Source: Tetragonia tetragonoides
Lineage: Eukaryota; Streptophyta; Magnoliopsida; Caryophyllales; Aizoaceae
NCBI GenBank assembly: GCA_038025085.1
Contig: CM076142.1
Span: 9,026,501 to 9,090,500, forward strand
Direction of reading: 5' to 3'
DNA: 64,000 nucleotides
The position numbers and the translations under genes were made by a program. Below, piece by piece: positions 45,613-58,179 of this stretch (position 1 is its first letter; each line of letters starts with the position of its first letter). The notes beneath the pieces were generated by a model. The model saw nothing but the letters and a program-made list of their open reading frames with translations. It was not told the DNA's origin and ran no database searches.

Positions 45613-45645
45613 CCCCCACCCCCACCCCCCCCCACACACACACAG
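45613..45645. repeat. C-run/CA microsatellite upstream of the BTB-TAZ gene
   Basis: CCCCCACCCCCACCCCCCCC followed by (CA)n, about 220 bp before the TATA box. The minus strand has three long G-runs and could form a quadruplex. Confidence 0.85.
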
Positions 45646-45736
45646 AGATAAGCCTCCCCCTAGTAGTAGCTTAATCTAATCTTCCCCACATTTCTTATCT
45701 CTCCATAATCCCGCCACTATTTATACCGTGCATCAC

Positions 45737-45839
45737 ACGCGCTTTCACCCACGCGTAACGACAACTAACAAATACAACATGCAATAATAAGAGTATTTAA
45801 TTATGCACTCCAATTTTCTCTCTCCTCCCGCCTATAAAA
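45737..45839 (+). promoter_or_regulatory. Core promoter of the BTB-TAZ gene with two CGCG boxes
   Basis: TATAAAA at 45833-45839 is about 160 bp before the ATG. ACGCGC (45737) and ACGCGT (45751) match the CGCG element bound by calmodulin-binding CAMTA factors. This is suggestive because the family itself binds calmodulin. Confidence 0.6.
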
Positions 45840-45999
45840 CCTGTCACGGTTGACACTCGTTAAAGCCTTAAACAGAAGTTAAACATTAAAACCACCTCTT
45901 TCTCTCTCATAAGTTAAAATTGGGTCACGCTTTTGAAGAAAATTAAAACACCAACCAACAACGTTTACATTTTTGTTCGTACAATTCACCTAGTTAGCT

Positions 46000-48900
46000 A
46001 TGTCGCCGAAAAACTTCGCCGATGATCTCACCGGAAAACCCGATGAACTCGCCGGAAACCTACCGGAGCCTGATGTCTATGTTCTCACCTCCGGTGGTGT
46101 TCGCGTTCCTGCTCATTCTCATATTCTGGTAATTTCATGAACATCCATTTCATTCAGATTTCGCTTTTTATTTTTATTTTTCTTGTTGAGATTCGAGACA
46201 GCTTATTTCGAATTTTAGCTCTTGTTTGAGAAATTTGTTGTTCGAATTGTGAAGGCGATTGATAATTGATAATCGAGACAGATTAATTGAATCATAGAAA
46301 ATTAGCTTTGATTTTTCGCATTTCTAATTGAGGAATTTGTTGTTAAGTAATGTGAGTCCTGAGTTGTGAAGGCAATTGATTTGAGATTATAATCGTCTAG
46401 TTGAACTCGTAGGAAATTTATCAATCGTCAATTGCTTTTTCTTTTTTTCTTCAATTTTTGTTTTAGTATGTGTTGCTGATTTTGAAATGATGAATGATTT
46501 GGAAGGCAATGGCATCGCCAGTGGTGGAAAAGATTCTAGAGAAGCCTCGAAGAAATCGGAAAACAGGAGAGAAAGTGATTCCGATTCTCGGTGTACCGAG
46601 CGACGCCGTTTCCACCTTCGTTCGATTTCTTTATTCATCCAGGTACCCATACATTTCCAATCTCCTTCTTTTTATAATTTTTTATTATTGTTAAGTTTAA
46701 TTATAGTATAATTTATTCGGTGGTTTATAATAGTTTGATTATAATAATATGCATTGCATTTACATTCTTGTTAATTCCTTTCATTGTCGTTTGTATTACT
46801 TTTCTTGTTTGAATTGTCTTTGTTAAGTAATAAGGGGAAAGCAATTGTCTTATCCATTTGATGATTGAATATTCATGTATGTGATAAAGATATGACGAGG
46901 CGAATTGGTTATGAATCTTTAATGGGTGTGAATGTGATTAATATAATTTCCAAACTTGTCAAAAAAATAAATATCATTTCCATACTTGTTGAAGGATATG
47001 AGGATATGTAATTAGACAAGGGAGTGGCATATTTTCGTATATCTGGTATGCCTTGTGAGATTTGATCATGGGAAGTTTGAAGCTACTAAGCAAATGCATG
47101 TGTTGACTTTCGATTCCCCCAAAATGGTTAATTTCTCATTGGATCATTTTATAACTTATAGCCTGTGGAAAGAATTAAATGGAGATTGAAAAGAATGATA
47201 GAATTGACATATTGTGTGATTAGAATTTGTTTATCAAAGTCAAATTTTGTTCTGCTATGAATTTACCCTCATTGGCGTATGAAAAAAAAAAATTGAATTC
47301 TTTAAGTTGTTGTAATTTTAAAGACACTTGAGCTAGCTGATATTCATTTACTTTTAAACCTGTGACTCAAACTTTTCAATATGGTCTTAATTGCTGAAAT
47401 ATACAGCAGCATTTATGGGACATACCCATCCGCCATACCCGTAGGAGGTTCTTGTCTTTTGTTAAAGGAAGTCACTGATATTTAGACAATTAAGTTAGTT
47501 TGGTGATTCATTAATTAATGTAGAATTCTGCTTCATAGTCCTATCTTATGCATAGTTCTTTGTTTTTAATTCGTTCAGAAAAGTTGAATATTGATTGGAA
47601 GGCCTTAAAATTAAGTAGCAATTCAGTTAGATGATGTTGTCATTTAATACTGATGGGCATTCTCATTTGTCTATGATCAGTTGCACCGACGAAGATATGG
47701 GAAAGTATGGGATCCATCTACTGGCTCTGTCTCATGTGTTTTCAGTGCCCAAGTTGAAGCAGAGATGCAGTAAGGGGTTGGCTGAAGGGCTGACGATTGA
47801 GAACGTCATAGATGTTCTTCAATTAGCTAGACTATGCGACGCACCAGATCTTTACCTCAAAACTATGAAGTTGGTGGCCAGTAAATTTAAGGCTGTTGAG
47901 AAGACAGAGGGTTGGATATTTCTTCAGAAGAATGACCCATGGCTTGAGCTCGACATCTTACAATTCATGGAGGAAATTGAATTGGTAAGCTCATCTTGAC
48001 ATTTTGTTATTGTCTTTCTTATCTTTATAAAAAAAAGAAGTTTTGTTAGTTCTTTATGACCAACTTTGACTTTATTGTTATTTGCTTATGTTTTGGACTG
48101 TAGCTGTAAGTAGATTAAAAATGCGAAGGATGAATCTTAATCTGAGAATGCTTATTTGAATCAATTTGGACTAATGCTTTTCCTATTGGACTGTTCGTCA
48201 TAATTAAATATCTGCTTGTTTGAACTCTAATTTGGTGCTACCAATAACATACTTAGCGCTCAACCTAGATTTTTATGAATCTTAGGTAAACTGATGCTGA
48301 TGGAAAGTGATTAGAGTTGGAAGATCTTCCGTGTAGATAACTATGGCCTTGTCTAGGAAAGATCACTGAACGCAAATTACATAATGGCCCTTAAAATCTA
48401 TATACTGTGTTAGATATTCAAGCTTATTTGCAAGCCGTCATTATTTATGGTCTTATCTAGGATCAGTCATAGAGTGTGACTCTTAAACCTATTGTTTACT
48501 GTGCTAGATATTTCAAGGAAAGTGTCAATTTTGTTGATTTCGTGTCAAATCACTGCTTTAATTGCACGAATTCTATAATAATCGTTTGCACATCACAAAT
48601 TTAATTTAGAAAGTTGGTGAAGAAATTGTTGCAAGTTAATCAGGACTTCTTAATTAATTACTAGATAATTCTGAAATTCACAGTGTCTTTAATGCCAAGG
48701 ACAACTAGTTGATAGTAGCAATTGGCAACAACTAGCAGTACGAGCAATGGGCCAAATGAAATGAACATCTTGTACAAAAAAAATAATGTCTTCCCTTTTG
48801 TGCTTATTGGGCATATGATGACAAGAAAATGAACTTTTTCACTAAATGCAGAGGAGGAAGAGGTCAAAAAGGCACAAGCAGGAGCAGAATTTGTATTTAC

Positions 48901-50792
48901 AGCTAAGCGAAGCAATGGACTGCTTGGCACATATATGCACAGAAGGATGCACCAGCGTGGGGCCTTACGACATGGAGCCTACCAAGAAGAAGGAACCTTG
49001 TAGGAAGTTCTCCACGTGTCAAGGTCTGCAACTGTTGATCAGGCATTTTGCTACGTGTAAGAAGAGGGTGAATGACGGGTGCTCGAGATGCAAGCGGATG
49101 TGGCAGCTTCTTAAGCTTCACGCCTCTCTTTGTGATCAACCTGATCACTGCAGGGTCCCGCTTTGCAGGTAACCTAATCTTCTCTTTCTATTCTCTTTAG
49201 CTGCCATTATTTTTTTTATACTTAATTGTAGTGGTGTCAAGAGGATGAGTTCAATTCTGTGCATTCAGTGCAGTTGGCCTAGTTTGAAATACCAACATAG
49301 CATCGACACAAAATGTTACTGTCATATTTGTAATTTAAATTTAGTCAGAGTTAACCTGAAGTTGTGACGGGGTGAGGATGAGGTTGCATTTTAATTTACT
49401 AATAATGACAACACTTCAATTTCCAGGTTGGGATAATGAAATCGACATGTGTATGTGAGCGATATCCCTATAAGGGCTATCACTTTAAAATTATGAAACC
49501 AGTTTATTTTGGTGCCTACAGAACGAGCATTGAATAAGATAAGGTGTAGCTCATTCCTCACCTTGATAATGGTACTTTGGATCCAACCCCACACTCAGGA
49601 ACCCTGCTTTCTCATCTCTTCTGCAGAGAAAATTGTCCGTTTTTAGAATCATACTTCCACTATTAGTGAGTGGATTGGGTTGTCAACGAGTGGTTTGCCA
49701 ATGCCTTGGATTGGATGTATAATGTCGGTCCCAACAAAACTTGGTGTTTTTGCTATCATCCAATTACTATCCTTGGGATAATGATGTAACTGCTGCGGGC
49801 GAATTTGGTAATTCATTTTTGAGTCCTGAAACATTTGATGAAAGATGTATCAGGCAGGACAGTTTATGTTCATCATCTTCCCACCGTTCTCACAAACAGA
49901 CAGCGATGGCTTGTCAATCACTTTTTTTCTGCTTGATAGGGACCAACCAAATCAAAATAATGTAGTCTCTTAGTTTAATCCTTTTCTTTGTTAGTTACCC
50001 CAACTTAGTCAGATTCCCTTTGTGGCCCATGACTTTTTAGCTGTTCTTCTAGCTACCAAACGCACTTATGGGGCCGCCTATTAGTTTGTGAAACTGAAGT
50101 AACCAAGGGAGGTTCTTCCTGGTGAACCCAGTTGCTACTAGCTTTGTTAGTTATCATCTGGCATTGGTTGTTGTTGTATGAGATTTGATATATTTGTCGA
50201 TTCTTGCATATTCCAAGGGGTAGGCAGATTAATAACCCCCTCCACGGCCCCATGGGTAGCTATAAACTTTTTCACAATTGTTTTTGAGGGAAAAATAGCC
50301 ATCACAAAATGGGTTCTAGCCTTATTCATTGTCCTAGAAGCTTCTTTTATTTGAAAAAGTTGTAAAATTGTTCATCACAATATAATATAAAGCGATAAGA
50401 CGAGTTCATGAGGTTGAACCTAGGATATTATGATAGGTGGATTACGATACGAATGGTGTGATAGTTATAAATTTACATAGAACTTTCCCCATACACTTGG
50501 AAATGATTTAAGAGTCTATGGACAAATTAGCTATTGTTATTTTCTTTCAAAGTTGACAAGTAATTGACATATTGTTTGATATTTTCATTTGGACAGGCAA
50601 TTCAAGTTGAAGATGCAACAAGAGAAAAACGCTGATGATGCCAAGTGGAGGCTACTAGTGAAGAAGGTGTTATTAGCAAAGACAATATCTTCTTTGTCTC
50701 CGCCTAAAAGAGAACTTCCACTAAAACAAGTAAAAGAATTGGGCTCGCATTGTGATATCGCAGATCTCAAAGGATGTCTTCAATGTCCATAA
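46000..50792 (+). CDS. BTB/POZ and TAZ zinc-finger domain protein, BT family (complete)
   Basis: Exons 46000-46128, 46506-46642, 47681-47984, 48852-49168 and 50597-50792 give 360 aa, the usual size for plant BT1-BT5 proteins. The BTB fold (about 20-105) shows PEPDVYVLTSGGVRVPAHS, EKPRRNR and ILGVPSDAVSTFVRFLYSS. A helical linker follows (YGIHLLALSHV, NVIDVLQLARLCDAPDLYL). RRKRSKRHKQEQ opens exon 4 and precedes the TAZ finger (about 205-300) with its Cys/His series (HICTEGC, CRKFSTC, LIRHFATC, CSRCKRM, LCDQPDHCRVPLC). The basic C-terminus corresponds to the calmodulin-binding region of the family. BT proteins act as Cullin3 adaptors and bind BET bromodomain proteins in Arabidopsis, with roles in gametophyte, nitrate and hormone responses. 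Intron 1 uses a poor acceptor (TTTGGAAG|GCA), chosen because it alone keeps frame and family match. Confidence 0.93.
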
Positions 50793-52344
50793 TGTGCTGA
50801 AATCATATCGGGGTCCCGTGTTCTTTTAGTTGGCGGTGTATAAAAGTTAGAGTGGCTATTTTGTGGTTGTATAGTGCAGTACTACAGTTTGTCTTAGTGT
50901 ATTTCCCTCTCTCCAAGTTTAGCTAATAGAGGAGAGTCGTCGAAATATGATGGTAAATATAGTCGCCTGTAGATCGGCCCTCGCTAGTACCCAAGAACAA
51001 AAGAAAAAGAGTCCTGTAGATAAATGAAAGTTGGCTAAAGTGTGATAAAATGTTGCTGTTTACGCAGATTCTCGATGTTTTTTGAGCCTCCTTTCCCCCA
51101 CTTCTCAATTATTTGGTGATCAAAGGGAACGACTATTTTCAGATGGTGAAGATATTTTTCGAGGAAAAATAGAAATTTCATTAATAATAGGCGATATGAC
51201 ATTTACAAACGATATCAAATTCAACAACGAAACGGATCTAAAAACATCAAATCATCTTAATGGAAAGGCTAAAAAACACTTGAGATAGTGAATAGTTAAG
51301 TATACACGACATTTACTAGTAGAAAAGGTTGTAGTTGTAGCCACAAGAGTATGTCACACAAATATGGAGTGACATTCCCTCTAGTTACCGGAGAGGTCTA
51401 GTTACGCAGTACTCCTATCTTTGCGAGAGGGAATAAACTGATTTCAGTGTACCCCGTCTCACAAAAGATGGTTGGACATCCAGTTGTGTGGCGTATGCGG
51501 TTTGTGCCTTTACGAGTTATTGCATGCGTCCTTATAGGCTACAGCAAAAACAAATAGGGAGGATCCAGACTCCAGAAATATGGGCAAGAAATGTGGCAAC
51601 ATCAGTGTTGAATACTGGACTGCTGGAATGCTTGCTTTGGACTCCATACTAGTAACTCACAAGCTCAGCAACTACTCCGTTAAAAGCCCACACCAATATT
51701 TCAACAAGTGCAAGCGGCTCAAGCCTAGTCAGGCTGCAAAGCAAAGAAGAGAGTGAAACAGACTACAGACTGATGCCACGGCCCATGGCCCACGCCCCAC
51801 GGCCCATGGCCCAAGCCCATTAACATAGCCAAAATTATTTATCCCCTTATGCCTTCTAACTTTCGACTTCAAAGAACTGTACTTGTCTCTTATGTATCAT
51901 ATATGTTCACAATTAAACTACACATAGTGGAAGCCGATTCTTTTGGATTTTTTGAAAAAACAATTTAGTGAAATAACTAAATGGAATTTGCAAAACAAAA
52001 TCGAATAAATCAAAAAAATTAGTAAGTGTTGGTTTGGTTGACACATAAAAATAAGAGGATAATTTCTCGAGAAGTGTAAATTCTATTTACGTTATTAGGT
52101 TGGTAAAAAACACTAGAAATAACTTTTCCGAAGAGAAATTACTAACCAAACCTCTAAATACGTAGATAACTTTCCAAACCGATTCTCTTTAAAATAAAAA
52201 TTTATTTGTACAACCAAACAAATTACTGAATTAGAGCAAAACAAGCACGAATACAGAAAATGAAAACAACAAGGTTAAGTCAAAAACATCAAAAATTACT
52301 TAAAATAGTGCATGTGGTCAATATGGAAGGCCAAATACCACCAT
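50793..52344. other. Intergenic, 3' flank of BTB-TAZ and 5' flank of MsrA
   Basis: Contains GGCCCATGGCCCACGCCCCA repeats (period about 21 bp) at 51779-51820 and AT-rich DNA beyond. No gene recognised. Confidence 0.4.
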
Positions 52345-52411
52345 TTGACTTTTCCTCAAATTTTTCTTTCTTTTTGTTTTTTGGCTCATCTAATTGACTT
52401 TTCCTCAAATT
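52345..52411 (+). promoter_or_regulatory. 18-bp direct repeat with W-box core upstream of MsrA
   Basis: TTGACTTTTCCTCAAATT occurs perfectly at 52345-52362 and 52394-52411, about 150 and 100 bp before the ATG. TTGAC is the WRKY core. Spacing of 49 bp. Confidence 0.5.
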
Positions 52412-52510
52412 GAACACCAACAAAAACACTGGTAACCACCAGACTACTCCTCACAACTGAAAAAAACCATTCTCAATCCTGATCCACATTGAAACCTTCA
52501 ACCAACATCC

Positions 52511-55126
52511 ATGGCTTCAAACCCAGCATTAGAACCTGATTCAGACAGCCCAGATCATCCGGGTCTGGAGCTAGCCCAATTCGGGGCGGGTTGTTTCTGG
52601 GGTGTAGAGCTAGCCTTTCAAAGGCTACAAGGGGTGGTCAAAACTGAAGTGGGTTACTCACAGGGACACGTGGCAGACCCGAGTTACCAGTTGGTATGCT
52701 CCGGAAACACTAACCATGTTGAGGTTGTTCGGGTTCAGTTTGACCCGAATGTGTGCCCTTACACTAAGCTTCTTGATCTCTTTTGGTCACGCCATGATCC
52801 CACCACTCTCAATCGTCAGGTATTCTTGTTAATGGTGATTATAAATAAAAGTTTTGAATTTTTTATAATTGTGATGGATGATATTGGTTTATGTTATTTC
52901 AATATTAGTGGGTTTCTTTTGTTGGTATGGGTGGATGATTTGATTGGGTGTTTTTAGTTTTTGTTATATATTTTGTTAAATGTTTGAAGGTAGAAATGAG
53001 GGGTATTGATGAAGGTAAATCAGGGTTTGCCAATTACTAATATTTTGAAATATGATAATTGTGATGAGTTACATTGGTTTATCTTATCAACTGTTAGGGT
53101 TTCTTTTGTTGATATTGTGGATGATTTGATTGGGTATTTTTAGCTCAAGTAGTTAAGTTTTAGTTTGGTTTCTCTATATGTTTGTAGTGGTTGAAGGTAG
53201 TGATCTGGGATTGAGGCTTTTGTGATGAAGGGGAATTGTGGATTCAAGTTTTTTCAGTGTTCTCGTTGAAACACGCGGGCATACTGGTTGGACGGTTGGA
53301 CCAATGTATAGGACAGGGATGAAGCCAGAAACTGATGCTAAAGGGGGCTAAAAATCACCATAGACATCCTTGTTTATTTTACAAGGGGCCATATTAGCAA
53401 TGAGAACATACTTAAAATTTGTCAAACAAGTATATTTTCCTTCACAATTGCATATGTACAAGTACAAGGAAGATTTTAAGGGGAGGTCATGGCCTACCCA
53501 GGCCCCTTAATAGCTTCAGCTCTGGTATACAATGAGAAGTTTTCCATGGAGGTTTAGTTCATAGAGGTAAAAGATGTGAATTGGATAATTCAATGATCTC
53601 AAGAGCATGATAAATGGTTATTATACCATTAGACCTTTGCCTACAACAATGACTTCATGCCAATGCCTTTCATGAAGACTCTTGTCTAGAGGTAAGGTAG
53701 GGTGCTGGCTGTGTTGAACTGTCGATTACCCCTGTGATTGTAGAGATTTGGTTCCGTAAGAGTGTTAGACCCTTGAAGGCGTTGGCTTAGATATTAAGAC
53801 ATTTGATTAAGATATTACAAAGCTGACAATTTGTCTAACGGTCAATATTGCATTGCAATTATGTTATTCCAGGCTCTGATATCATTATATTTGAAAAGTG
53901 TTCTTCTAATCCACAATTATGTTATTGTATGCCCAAGATTTTGGGAAAATAAATCAAGATCGCACAAATCTTATTACTGGAGGGTCCAATCAAAGAGTAA
54001 CTATGTTTATAATACTTAAGCCAGAATGTTGTGCTAAATGTACATTGATATGTATAAAGATAAGTTTACTTTTAATTAGAACAATATTACCTGAGTTTTT
54101 ACTTTGGATGTGTGACTTTCGATCAAGTTTTTAAGGCCAACATACTTCCGAAAGTTGTAGGGGAAGGGGAACATTTTATTGTAGCCACAAAGATTACAGT
54201 ATTATCAATATCAAATCATTGGTTTCAAAACTAAGAAAGATTCAGTGATGGTGAATTAGTTTCTGTCTCATGGTTGTGTATTCTCCCAGGTCTCCTTTGT
54301 CAGATAAGTTTGAAGCTTAAGTGGGGAACTGGGGGCATATTTAGAGATATGCTACTCCCACTCAGGGACAAGGATGGGTGAGGCTGTGGATGAAAGTGTG
54401 AGACCTGGCCATATCGTTGAGTGACTATCTTGGTCATGGTGTATATTGAAAAATTCAAATGTTGTATGTATTCAGGTTGTTTGCGGATTAGGCATGTATG
54501 CAATGGATTGAAATGAAGTGCCCAAGTGATGTAACTTTGTAGCACTGGGCTTGATACCTTGGAGTTATATTTGTGTATTTTCTAGGGGTGAGTTCAAGAA
54601 CAAAGATATTTTAGGAAGTGTTTATGACTTTCTGTTCCTGGCATGGAAGATTGGTTGGTATCATTGTGAATCTTTTGATATAATATGTTGTCCTTGTTTG
54701 AAAAGTGAGGGCCTTTGCTTGTCAACTGCTCTATAGAAAATTTGAGACCTTTGATACATTGTTCTTTTCTCAGCTCCAATTTGATCACATAGTAAGAGGA
54801 AAAGGCATACACATGCATTGATTTGTGCATAATCTGTTGCTGCAATGATGCCTTTCTTCTGTTTATGTTAGGCTGGTGATGTGGGAACTCAGTATCGATC
54901 GGGGATATATTACTACAACGATACGCAAGCCTGTTTAGCACAGGAATCGAAGGAAGCCAAGCAAGCAGAGGTGAAAGAGAAGAAGATTGTCACCGAAATT
55001 CTGCCAGCTAAGAGATTTTATAGGGCAGAGGAGTACCACCAGCAATACCTGGAGAAAGGGGGTCGTTCTGGTGGAAAACAGTCTGCTGCCAAGGGATGCA
55101 ATGACCCCATAAGATGCTACGGCTAA
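52511..55126 (+). CDS. Peptide methionine sulfoxide reductase A, cytosolic type (complete)
   Basis: Two exons, 52511-52819 and 54872-55126, joined in phase 0 ([14 protein letters not shown]), encode 187 aa. MsrA reduces the S-epimer of methionine sulfoxide in proteins using thioredoxin-type reductants. The catalytic motif GCFWG puts the nucleophile at Cys28. [24 protein letters not shown]-region residues HPDPTTLN-like ([10 protein letters not shown]) and [10 protein letters not shown] are standard MsrA blocks. The tail [10 protein letters not shown] carries Cys179 and Cys185 as likely resolving cysteines. There is no transit or signal peptide before the domain, so a cytosolic form is inferred. 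Start chosen at the first ATG, which gives the usual short acidic lead. The gene faces the cysteine protease tail to tail, 595 bp apart. Confidence 0.95.
53314..53524. mobile_element. hAT-like element in the MsrA intron
   Basis: CAGGGATGAAGCCAGAA at the left and CAGAGCTGAAGCTATTA (reversed) at the right are inverted ends. Flanks GTATAGGA (53306-53313) and GTATACAA (53525-53532) agree at 6 of 8 positions, fitting a decayed hAT target duplication. Length 211 bp. Confidence 0.6.
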
Positions 55127-55721
55127 TGCCAGATATGTTCAGTCAAATCGGGACTACTTTCTTGAAACAAATGTTTATGTTTGGTCTTATAACTAGACAT
55201 CTGATGACCAGGTTCCTTCTCATCATTGCCCCACTCACTAATAATGTACTGTAATGTTTACTGAATATTTTCTGCCTACAATATGAGATAACGGTTGGAT
55301 CTGAAGTTTTCAAGATGAACTTTTATCATAAATATATTTTTTTGGTGTGTAATTATAGCAATGAGATGTTATTATGACACAAATCCACGTTGATGTAATG
55401 TTGATGATGTAGTTGTATTCTCACTCCGCTACAACGGAGACATGCATGTTCCTGAGGAAATTTTCATTTGAATCAGATCTTCTCTGTTCTGTGAGGATGT
55501 GAAATATGACATGTCACAGAGAAATATGCCCCAGTATACAGATAATAGTTTGTGTTATTTCATTTTCACACCTCACAATGACAAGCAAACTTTCTAAAAG
55601 ACTAAAACAGTATTGAAGTGTTTCCAACAATCAGGGTGTGTGTTTCATGCTGGGCGAGCTACGTGCTATGAATGTTTTATGAGATTTTACAACAAGCATA
55701 GAAACCAAAGTTTAATCTGTT
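55127..55721. other. 3' flanks of two convergent genes
   Basis: Shared AT-rich 3' region of MsrA (+) and the cysteine protease (minus). No further gene seen. Confidence 0.5.
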
Positions 55722-57341
55722 TTAAAGTTCATCCTTCCTTGAGTACCCTTCATCATCTGGTGGTGAAGGGTTGCTCGAGGAGTTCTTGATGGGGTACGAG
55801 GCCTCCATTGCAATCCCACACAACCCCTCCTTCGCAGACACGCCACGCTGCATCCTTATGTAACCCTTTTCACCCCATGAATCTCCCCATGAGTTCTTCA
55901 CGATCCAATACTTAGTTCCGTCAAGCGTAGTCCCATAGCCGACTGCTGCAACACCATGATCCAAATCTGTGCCACATTTTCCAGTGAACACTCCCTGTTT
56001 TTATCATCATTTAAGCAACATCAGTATTTATGTATTGAAATTCCAAATTAATGTGTTTTCATGTTATACTTCTGGGGTGTGGAATGATTTTGGCTCAGAC
56101 GAAGTCAATTTTACCTCAGAATAGAACTGCAAATCTTGGCCCCCAGCATCAATGGCCACAGACACAGGTTGATTAGCGACAGCTTTGAGAAGAGCCGCCT
56201 CATCATTTTCAGGTACATTCTCATGCCCATCAATTGACACTTTTTCATAATTTATCTGCAATTTTTCATTTTCGATTACAAAATTTTAGTTTATCATCAA
56301 TGATGTAGTACAAATATGAAAGTTAAGGTAATTGTGTCGAGTCATTGGGGGGGGGGGGAGTTATGTTGTGTAATACCTTTGATTTATCGCATTTTCCATC
56401 ACTGGCTCTGTAAGGGTACTTTTGCTCGGTGGTAATACCTCCTGTTTTCTTTATGAAGTCGAATGCCAACTCCATCAGCCCACCATTGCAGCCCTGGTTC
56501 TTGGGGGTATCGCAGTCTACAAGCTCTTGTTCAGACAAGGACACTAGCTTTTTTGTTTTGATTTGGTTGATGCCCTCAACTGCCACAACTGTAGAGAATG
56601 CCCAGCAACTACCTGTAAACATCCGCAGAGGCGCGCAAAGTGGTAAAGAAAATCAGACCAGGCAGTAGAAACATCATTTTCATGGGGAGAAATTGTCACC
56701 TTTTTTATTGACTCATCTGAAATTCTTTTCATGAGGTTTTTAAGCATAGATAACTCCACATATATGAAGTGTGTGAAACCAAGCAAGTCGAACTTTATGT
56801 CTTTTCTTATGCATACAGAAAATTTTGTTACATGCAATCATCTTTTCAGTAACTGCAAGAACTGGATGATCATGTAAATTCTGTACTTACCACATTGGCC
56901 TTGGTCCTTAATAGGGGTGACAGCACCCTTCTTCCTCCAGTCAATCGATGGAGGGACACGAGCATGTTCATACATGAAGCTTCCGCTTCCACTGCTCTTC
57001 TGGCCCTGGAGCATCCGGTGGTGGCGGATCTTGGACCCGGCAAATTGGCTACGGAACTCATGGGTAGTAAGGTCAGCAAACTTGTTCAACTTGAGCTTGT
57101 AAGGCTTGTCCATCTTGTTCACCTCATGGACATGTTTCACGTTCTCCTTGAACACATTGAACCTCTTGTGCTTGTCATCCAGGCTCCTCGACACAGTATG
57201 GTGGCTCCTCCACCTCTCGTAGAGGTCCCACAGGCTCTCCTCAGTCTCTAATTCCTTCTCATGGAAATCGAAGCTCTCAGAGAGCCCGATGACCATTGCC
57301 AATGCAAGAGAAACAAGCAATATGCTATTCTTGTAACCCAT
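55722..57341 (-). CDS. KDEL-tailed papain-like cysteine endopeptidase (complete)
   Basis: Exons on the minus strand are 57341-56891, 56612-56377, 56255-56115 and 55994-55722, giving 366 aa. Residues 1 to about 23 are a signal peptide. The inhibitory I29 propeptide shows an ERFNIN-type spacing ([26 protein letters not shown]) and [12 protein letters not shown]. The mature C1A protease starts near [13 protein letters not shown]. The active site is Gln in DQGQCGSCWAFS, Cys153, His289 ([11 protein letters not shown]) and Asn310 (NSWGDSWGE). GCNGGLM and the paired cysteines are intact. It ends KDEL, the ER-retention signal typical of ricinosome or SH-EP-type enzymes that dismantle tissue in programmed cell death and seed reserve mobilisation. 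Intron 2 contains a run of 12 G (56347-56358). Gene symbol withheld because CEP1, CEP2 and CEP3 cannot be told apart here. Confidence 0.95.
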
Positions 57342-57430
57342 TTGTGATGGTATATATGGTTAGTGTCTTGAGTATGTGTTTCCGAATGATATGGTGAATT
57401 GTTATGAATTTCCTAGAGGGAGGAAAGGGC

Positions 57431-57438
57431 TATTTATA
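57431..57438 (-). promoter_or_regulatory. TATA box of the cysteine endopeptidase gene
   Basis: On the minus strand TATAAATA lies about 90 bp before the ATG at 57341, a normal distance for a plant promoter. Confidence 0.7.
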
Positions 57439-57696
57439 GAAGAGTGTTGAAGAAACAAGACAAAGCAGGGCAATTACTGTTATGAAAAGACATAGAAGGT
57501 GCCTTATGGGTAAGAACAAAGGTATTATTATTTGGGGGAGGGTTTGTGTGTTTGAAGACACAATGTGTTTTGTTAATCTGAAATTATACAAATTAAAAAG
57601 CCAGGGAGTTCACATAATGCAATTATTGTTTGAGTGGATTTGAGTTTGCTTCTAAGTACATAGAAAGGGAAAATGTTACTTTGACAATTAACGTGT

Positions 57697-57872
57697 GTTT
57701 TTTTTTTTTTTTTAAAATTTTATTTATGACGGTAAGATCGGACCTCCACCCAGCCCAGAGCCTAACCCATGTTTCATCAACCACATGAATATATGGGAGT
57801 CCCAAGTCTTGAACTTGGGACCTCCAAATTGGAAGGTGAGAGGATAACCATTAAGGCAAATGCCTCTTGGTT
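57697..57872 (-). mobile_element. tRNA-derived SINE, minus orientation
   Basis: Reversed, it starts near AACCAAGAGGCATTTGCCTT with A-box-like TTGCCTTAATGGTTA. It then has a B-box-like CCCAAGTTCAAGACTTGGGA and ends in an A-run (T-run 57698-57713 on the plus strand). AATTAACGTGT lies on both sides (57686-57696 and 57873-57883), an exact 11-bp target duplication. It is upstream of the protease promoter. Confidence 0.85.
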
Positions 57873-58179
57873 AATTAACGTGTACTTACATAAGAAACAT
57901 TTCCTTTATTTTCAGGGCCATGATAATTTTCAATAACCCATACTACTTTATACTTCAATTTGCATCCTCCTTTATTTTCTGTGTTGTGTTTTTTCTTCAT
58001 TTTGGAGGGTTGACAGGATGTGGTCAAGTGGCCTAGAGAGGTTCATGGTGTGGGTCATTGGATGAAGGGGCTGACGACATTACTGTAGACTTTGCCAAGC
58101 TTTTGTTGTCAAAATTATAGCTGTGACGGATTTGTAACAACTGTCCGTTTCCCTTGATATGAGAACATGCTTTAAAAGT

